Below, in pieces: positions 5,194 to 9,521 of a stretch of DNA of 9,521 bases; the stretch's first letter is position 1, and every line of letters begins with the position of its first letter. Position numbers and translations under genes: made by a program. This DNA comes from Propionibacteriales bacterium. Its GTDB lineage: Bacteria > Actinomycetota > Actinomycetes > Propionibacteriales > Propionibacteriaceae. The notes beneath the pieces are model-generated. The model did not search any database. It worked only from the letters and a program-made list of their open reading frames with translations, and was not told the DNA's origin. The stretch spans positions 1 to 9,521 of the forward strand of contig JADGPB010000064.1 in NCBI GenBank assembly GCA_017882655.1, written 5' to 3'.

Positions 5194-6809
5194 TGCCGCA
5201 ACGCACCGGCCGGGGACCTGTCGATCCCCGACTTCTATCGCGCGCCCGCGCCACGAGGGTCTTCCTCGGCGCGGGCGTCGCGGCGGGAACAGCAACAGCC
5301 ATGCTGGTCATCTACCAGGCATGGCTGTTGGCGCGTTCGATCACATCCATCGTCGGCACGGGCGCGCTCGGCGGACTGGCCACGACGCTGGTCCTGCTCG
5401 CTGTCGTCCTCGTGGGCCGCGCCGCGCTGATGTGGCTGACCACCTGGTTGGCCCACCGCAGCGCCGCGGCGGTCAAGTCGCAGCTGCGTCACGACATCAT
5501 GGCCGCCACGCTGGATCAGCCGGGAGGTACGTCCTCGGCGTCGCTGGTCACCCTGATGACCCAAGGGCTCGACGGGCTGGACGGCTACTTCTCGAAGTAC
5601 CTCCCACAGCTCGTCCTCGCCGTCACCGTGCCGCTGCTCGCCGGCGCGGTCATCCTGTACTCGGACTGGCCATCCGCCCTGATCATCGCGGTGACCGTCC
5701 CACTCATTCCCTTGTTCATGGCGATGGTCGGCTGGACCACGGAGGCACGTGTCCGCCGCCGCTACCGCTACCAGACGCGCCTCGCCCGCCACTTCGCCGA
5801 CCTCGTCGCCGGGTTGCCGACGCTGCAGGTGTTCGGTCGGGCCAAGGCTCAGGCCGAGGGCCTGCGCCGCACCGAGGACGCGAACCGCAGCGAGACGATG
5901 GGCACGCTGCGGATCTCGTTCCTCTCCGCGCTGGTGCTCGAGCTGCTGTCCACGCTGTCCGTGGCCATCGTCGCGCTGACGATCGGTACCCGCCTCGTCT
6001 ACTACGGCATCGACTTCCGTACCGCCCTGTTCGTACTGATCCTCGCTCCCGAGGTCTACCTGCCGATCCGCCAGGTGGGCGTCCACTACCACGACTCGGC
6101 TGACGGGATCGCCGCCGCGGAAGCGGCCTTCGTCGAGATCGACAGGATGCAGGCGCCGCGCCCGGACGCAGCCGTCGGACAAGGACCGATCGTCGTCGAG
6201 GGCCTCACCCATTCGTACGGCGACGTGGTCGCGCTTCCGCCCACGTCGTTCGTTCTGGCGCCCGGCGAGGTCGTGGCGCTGAGCGGGCCCAGCGGTGGCG
6301 GCAAGTCCACGCTGCTCGCCGCCCTGCTCGGGTTCCTGACCCCGACGGCAGGGTCGGTGACAGTCGACGGGGTCGGTCCGAACGAGACGTCGGGGCGGCT
6401 GTGGCGTCGCCGGTTCGCGTACGTCGCCCAGAACCCCGGCCTGATCGCCGGTACGGTCGCCGACAACGTCCGGCTCGCCGACCCGCTGGCCTCCGACGAC
6501 GAGGTACGAGAGGTGCTGGCGGCCGCCGGCGCGCCCGACCTCGAGCTCGACCACCCGGTCGGCGACGAGGCTGAGGGCCTGTCGGCCGGTGAGCGCCGCC
6601 GCGTGGGCATCGCCCGAGCGCTGCTGAGGATCCGCCGCGACGCGGACGTCCTGGTGCTCGACGAGCCGACCGCCGGCCTCGACGCCGACAGCGAGGCGAC
6701 CGTCGTGGAGAGCGTGCGGGCCTCGGGCGCGTCCGCGATCGTCGTCTCCCACCGGCCTGCGGTGCTCGCCGCAGCCGACCGGGTCGTACGGATCGGGGCC
6801 GACGCATGA
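5193..6809 (+). CDS. cydD: ABC transporter for cytochrome bd assembly, CydD half
   Basis: This 538-residue half-transporter has an N-terminal six-helix permease domain (about 20-305) fused to an ATPase domain (about 335-538). ATPase motifs: Walker A GPSGGGKST (365-373), signature LSAGE (463-467), Walker B ending D490-E491, and H-loop H520. CydD pairs with CydC in the inner membrane. The pair is required to make functional cytochrome bd; it was first described as exporting cysteine/glutathione, and more recent structural work favours a haem-related role. The permease opens with the IYQAWLLARSI segment and continues to the YLPIRQVGVHYH stretch typical of CydD. The start ATG overlaps the cydB TGA by one base and has no good ribosome binding site, so translation is probably coupled. 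Assignment as CydD rather than CydC rests on family resemblance and gene order. Confidence 0.92.
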   Translation: MPQRTGRGPVDPRLLSRARATRVFLGAGVAAGTATAMLVIYQAWLLARSITSIVGTGALGGLATTLVLLAVVLVGRAALMWLTTWLAHRSAAAVKSQLRHDIMAATLDQPGGTSSASLVTLMTQGLDGLDGYFSKYLPQLVLAVTVPLLAGAVILYSDWPSALIIAVTVPLIPLFMAMVGWTTEARVRRRYRYQTRLARHFADLVAGLPTLQVFGRAKAQAEGLRRTEDANRSETMGTLRISFLSALVLELLSTLSVAIVALTIGTRLVYYGIDFRTALFVLILAPEVYLPIRQVGVHYHDSADGIAAAEAAFVEIDRMQAPRPDAAVGQGPIVVEGLTHSYGDVVALPPTSFVLAPGEVVALSGPSGGGKSTLLAALLGFLTPTAGSVTVDGVGPNETSGRLWRRRFAYVAQNPGLIAGTVADNVRLADPLASDDEVREVLAAAGAPDLELDHPVGDEAEGLSAGERRRVGIARALLRIRRDADVLVLDEPTAGLDADSEATVVESVRASGASAIVVSHRPAVLAAADRVVRIGADA

Positions 6810-8386
6810 GGTCCGGCTGGCAGCGGCTCGTCGCCGATCTCCTGCGTGCGGTACCGAGAGGCCGCTGGCTGCTCGCGGCCGCGATCACGCTCGCGGCCCT
6901 GGCGAGCGGCGCGTCCATCGCGCTGATCGGCGTCTCCGCCTGGCTCATCTCCAGGGCTGCCGAGCACCCCAACTTCCTCGATCTGAGCGTCGCCGCCGTG
7001 GGTGTGCGGTTCTTCGGCATCTCCCGCGGCGTGTTCCGCTACACCGAACGGCTGGTCGGCCACGAGCTGGCGCTGCGCATGCAGTCCGCGCTCCGCCTCC
7101 GTACGTACACCACACTCGCCCGCACCACACTGCTGGGACGCCGCCACGGCGACCTGCTCGTACGTGTCGTGGCCGACGTCGAGGCTGTCCAGGACGTCGT
7201 CGTCCGCGTCGTGCTGCCGTTCGCGTCGGCGGTCGTGGTCATGGCCGGCACTTTCGTGATGCTCGCGCGGTTCTCGGTTGGCAGCGCGACCGTGCTGCTG
7301 ATCACCGCCATCGTCGCGGGCCTGATCCTTCCCGCCTGGGCGCAGCGCGTCTCGCGCGACGCCGACGCGGCAGCCGTCCCACTGCGCGGCCTCCTCGCTG
7401 ACCAGGTGCGCCAGACGGCGCTCGTGGCGGTCGACCTCGTCGCGTACGACGCCGACACCGCCGCTCTCGCCCGCATCGACGACCTCGACGCCCAGCTCCG
7501 GGCGGCCGAGCGACGGGCCACGGCCGTACGGGCGTGGGCGGCGGCAGGACAGGTACTGGCTGCCGGTACGGCGGTCATCGCGGCACTGTGGATCGGCGGC
7601 GCGGCGGTCGTTTCCGGCGACATCGCGCCGCGGTTGCTCGCCGTCCTCGTGCTCACACCTCTGGCGCTGCACGAGGTCCTCGGCGGGCTCGCGCAGGCCG
7701 CGCAGACGCTCACGCGTGCGCAGGCGGCGCTCGCCCGCGTCGTGGAGGTGCTCGAGGCCGAGCCGGTCGGCCGCGGCGACGCGCCACTCGGTGAGGCGAG
7801 CGATGACCCGTCCGTACACGTCGCTGGTCTCACCATCGGCTGGCCCGGCTTCGCGCCGGTGACCTCCGGCATCTCGTTCGACCTCGCCGTCGGCGAGAGC
7901 GTCGCGGTCGTCGGTCCTAGTGGCGTCGGGAAGACGACCCTTGCCGCGACCGTACTCGGGCTGATCCCGCCGGTCGACGGCGCGGTCACGACGACCGGTC
8001 GCGTCGGCTATCTCGCCCAGGACGCGCACCTGTTCGCGACGACGATCGCGGAGAACGTACGGATCGGGAACAAGGACGCGACGGACGACGAGGTCCTCCA
8101 AGCGCTCGAGCAGGCCGGCCTCCCGCTGGACCCTGACCGGGTCGTCGGCGAGCTGGGGGCGACGCTCTCCGGCGGCGAGGCGCGCCGCCTGGCGCTGTCC
8201 CGGCTCCTCGCCGGCTCGTACGACGTCCTCGTCCTCGACGAGCCCAGCGAGCACCTCGACGCACCTACCGCGGACGCCCTCCTCGACGACCTGTGGTCCG
8301 GCGTCGGTACGCGTCCGCTGCTCGTCGTCACCCACGACGAGCGCGTCGTGGCGCGCTGCGACAGGGTCGTACGCCTCACGGCCTGA
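6806..8386 (+). CDS. cydC: ABC transporter for cytochrome bd assembly, CydC half
   Basis: This 526-residue half-transporter is the partner of CydD. The permease domain (about 18-310) contains the CydC-like stretch SAWLISRAAEHP and the GVRFFGISRGVFRYTERLVGH region. The ATPase domain (about 335-526) has Walker A GPSGVGKTT (370-378), signature LSGGE (454-458), Walker B ending D478-E479 followed by PSEHLD, and H-loop H510. The SEHLD after Walker B is usual for CydC. ATG 6806 overlaps the cydD TGA by four bases (ATGA), implying translational coupling. CydD and CydC are separate genes here, unlike the fused CydCD found in some actinobacteria. The stop at 8384-8386 is followed in the same frame by a PIN-domain remnant. 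Confidence 0.93.
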   Translation: MRSGWQRLVADLLRAVPRGRWLLAAAITLAALASGASIALIGVSAWLISRAAEHPNFLDLSVAAVGVRFFGISRGVFRYTERLVGHELALRMQSALRLRTYTTLARTTLLGRRHGDLLVRVVADVEAVQDVVVRVVLPFASAVVVMAGTFVMLARFSVGSATVLLITAIVAGLILPAWAQRVSRDADAAAVPLRGLLADQVRQTALVAVDLVAYDADTAALARIDDLDAQLRAAERRATAVRAWAAAGQVLAAGTAVIAALWIGGAAVVSGDIAPRLLAVLVLTPLALHEVLGGLAQAAQTLTRAQAALARVVEVLEAEPVGRGDAPLGEASDDPSVHVAGLTIGWPGFAPVTSGISFDLAVGESVAVVGPSGVGKTTLAATVLGLIPPVDGAVTTTGRVGYLAQDAHLFATTIAENVRIGNKDATDDEVLQALEQAGLPLDPDRVVGELGATLSGGEARRLALSRLLAGSYDVLVLDEPSEHLDAPTADALLDDLWSGVGTRPLLVVTHDERVVARCDRVVRLTA

Positions 8387-8650
8387 GCGCGTGGCGACCA
8401 CCGCCGCGACTTCGAGGCGAACCGGCTGCTGCGCACATGCCTCGTCGTCGACATCGATGAGATGACCGCCAGGGAAGCCGCCAGAATCCGTACCGCCTCC
8501 GGCTGCGCTGCCTCGATCTCGGCAGTGGACGCTCTCGTGGTTGCCGTCGCAGAGACCCGCCCGGACCCGATCGTCCTCACCTCCGACCCCGGCGACATGG
8601 CCTGGCTCATCGCCCAGTCGCCGCGGGTCATCGTCGTCGTCGCTACCTGA
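8387..8650 (+). pseudogene. PIN-domain (VapC-like) protein, C-terminal remnant
   Basis: An open stretch of 87 codons starts directly after the cydC stop, in the same frame, and ends at TGA 8648-8650. The translation matches the second half of a PIN-domain ribonuclease: R.....NRLLR, then a CLVVDIDEMTAREAARI helix, SAVDALVVAVA with an acidic active-site Asp, and VLTSDPGDMAWL with a second Asp. The first half is missing, including the N-terminal strand with its first catalytic Asp and the helix with the catalytic Glu. There is no convincing start: the only in-frame ATG (8462) lies mid-domain without a ribosome binding site. No antitoxin gene is adjacent. PIN proteins of this type are toxin RNases of VapBC modules. 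The most likely origin is a deletion that removed the 5' half; an untranslated remnant is expected. Confidence 0.75.
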
Positions 8651-8656
8651 AACGCA

Positions 8657-8691
8657 GAACGGGCGCCGAGCCATAGGCCCGGCACCCGTTC
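8657..8691 (-). terminator. Strong hairpin terminator between convergent genes
   Basis: A 16-bp stem (8657-8672 with 8676-8691) closes on a three-base loop. In minus-strand RNA all 16 positions pair, two as G-U. In plus-strand RNA the same two positions are A-C mismatches. It therefore fits best as terminator of the minus-strand sugar-binding gene, 17 bases past its stop, and may also stop transcripts from the cyd side. The T-run after it is short (TGCGTTTC on the minus strand). Confidence 0.75.
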
Positions 8692-8708
8692 AGGTGTTCC
8701 AGCGGTGG

Positions 8709-9521
8709 TCAGCCCTTGGTGAGCGGGCCGAGCGTCTTGTCGTTGGCGTACACGGATGCTGCGTTGTCCTTGGTGACGATCACCGGGGCCAACAGGAACG
8801 ACGGCACAACCTTGACGCCGTTGTTGTAGCTCGTGGTGTCGTTGACATCAGGAGTCTTGCCCGTCTGCAGCGCCGACGCCATCGTGATCGACTGTGCGAC
8901 GAGCTTGTTGGTGTCCTTGAAGATGGTCGAGTACTGCTGACCGGCCATGATCGACTTCACCGACTCCACCTCGGAGTCCTGACCCGTGACGACGGGCAGG
9001 GGCTTGTTCGCGGCGGCGATAGAAGCCATCGCAGCGCGGCCCAAGGTGTCGTTGGGCGACAGGATGCCGTCCAGCTCGGCCTTCTGGTAGAAGCCGGAAA
9101 GCACGGTGTCCATACGCTTCTGCGCGTTCTCGGCCTTCCAGCCCTGGGTCACGACCTGCTCGAAACTGGTCTGCTTCGACAGCACCGTGAGGGTACCGTC
9201 GGCGATCTTCGGTGTGAGCACGCTCATGGCGCCGTCGAAGAACACCTTCGCGTTCGAGTCGTCGGGCGAACCGGCGATCAGCTCGACGTTCCACTTGGTC
9301 TTCGTGCCCTTGCGTGCCGCGAGGCCCTGGAGGAGCGCCTGCCCCTGGAGGACACCGACCTTGAAGTTGTCGAACGCGACGTAGTAGTCGACGTTCGCCG
9401 TATTGGTGAGCAGTCGGTCATAAGCGATGACCGTGATGCCGGCCTTCTTGGCGGCAGCGAGCTGCGTGCCGAGCTGCGAGCCGTCGATGGCGCCGACGAT
9501 GAGTACCTTCGCGCCCTTCTC
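8709..9521 (-). CDS. chvE: ChvE-type monosaccharide ABC transporter substrate-binding protein, partial
   Basis: The frame runs from the right window edge to TGA (complement of 8709-8711). It gives the last 270 residues; the start and signal peptide lie outside. The product is a class I sugar-binding protein that delivers monosaccharides to an ABC importer at the cell surface. It follows the ChvE / multiple-sugar-binding subgroup closely: AIDGSQL, VIAYDRLL, NVDYYVAFDNFKVGVLQ, ELIAGSPDDSNA, FFDGAMSVL, LSPNDTLG, VVTGQDSEVESVKSI, TIFKDT, NDTTSYNNGVKVVPS and a C-terminal PVIVTKDN. Asp, Arg and Asn in YDR, SPDDSNA and TGQDSE are likely sugar contacts by analogy. GTG at 9245 is an internal codon. 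The partner ATPase and permease genes are not in the window; in relatives they lie downstream of chvE, but here a terminator follows, so they may be elsewhere or absent. The actual sugar cannot be told. Confidence 0.9.
   Translation of the reverse strand, partial: EKGAKVLIVGAIDGSQLGTQLAAAKKAGITVIAYDRLLTNTANVDYYVAFDNFKVGVLQGQALLQGLAARKGTKTKWNVELIAGSPDDSNAKVFFDGAMSVLTPKIADGTLTVLSKQTSFEQVVTQGWKAENAQKRMDTVLSGFYQKAELDGILSPNDTLGRAAMASIAAANKPLPVVTGQDSEVESVKSIMAGQQYSTIFKDTNKLVAQSITMASALQTGKTPDVNDTTSYNNGVKVVPSFLLAPVIVTKDNAASVYANDKTLGPLTKG

Noticed and set aside
8462..8650. A 62-residue independent gene at 8462-8650
   Set aside because: The ATG is mid-domain without a ribosome binding site, and PIN similarity continues upstream of it to the cydC stop, so it is part of a remnant.
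3877..8674. Very long minus-strand open frames opposite the cyd genes (up to 862 codons)
   Set aside because: They mirror the well-supported cydA, cydB, cydD and cydC genes, are low-complexity Arg/Asp/Glu/Gly-rich, and show no domain; they are by-products of GC-rich coding sequence.
1..9521. tRNA, rRNA, CRISPR array, insertion sequence or attachment site
   Set aside because: No tandem repeat-spacer pattern, transposase coding, long terminal inverted repeats or recognisable RNA gene was seen on either strand.

Overview
The window reads as a high-GC actinobacterial chromosome. The signs are G/C-rich third codon positions, frequent GTACG words, one-base and four-base stop/start overlaps inside an operon, and protein families typical of Actinomycetota. 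A member of the Propionibacteriales is a guess from codon and word usage only. Its core is a complete cytochrome bd oxidase operon, cydA-cydB-cydD-cydC (2587-8386, + strand). A divergent BlaI/MecI-type repressor gene (2175-2528, - strand) shares a 58-bp intergenic region with cydA, and that region holds a strong nested dyad.

Left of this lie three things. First is the 3' end of a cation diffusion facilitator gene (1-278), followed by a hairpin. Second is a LacI-family regulator (406-1461), preceded by two exact 16-bp copies of a LacI-type operator spaced 33 bp apart. Third are two small paralogous genes of unknown function (1498-1722 and 1894-2100). The first follows lacI closely and is probably co-transcribed with it. 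The second has its own upstream region, with a palindrome, a promoter-like TATAAA and a strongly structured untranslated leader. Small gene 2 and blaI converge over a short region with dyads (2101-2174).

Right of the cyd operon is the C-terminal half of a PIN-domain (VapC-like) protein. It lies in the same frame as cydC immediately after the cydC stop and has no N-terminal half or convincing start, so it is most likely a deletion remnant. A 16-bp-stem hairpin (8657-8691) separates it from the 3' end of a convergent ChvE-type monosaccharide-binding protein gene, which runs off the right edge.

How the genes work together: CydA and CydB form the haem-bearing quinol oxidase, and CydD and CydC form the ABC transporter needed to assemble it. 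The BlaI-like protein is the obvious candidate to repress both itself and cyd through the shared dyad. The LacI protein probably controls itself and the first small gene through the tandem operators; its sugar or other ligand cannot be told from this window. The least explained part is the LacI/small-paralogue/structured-leader block at 279-2100.
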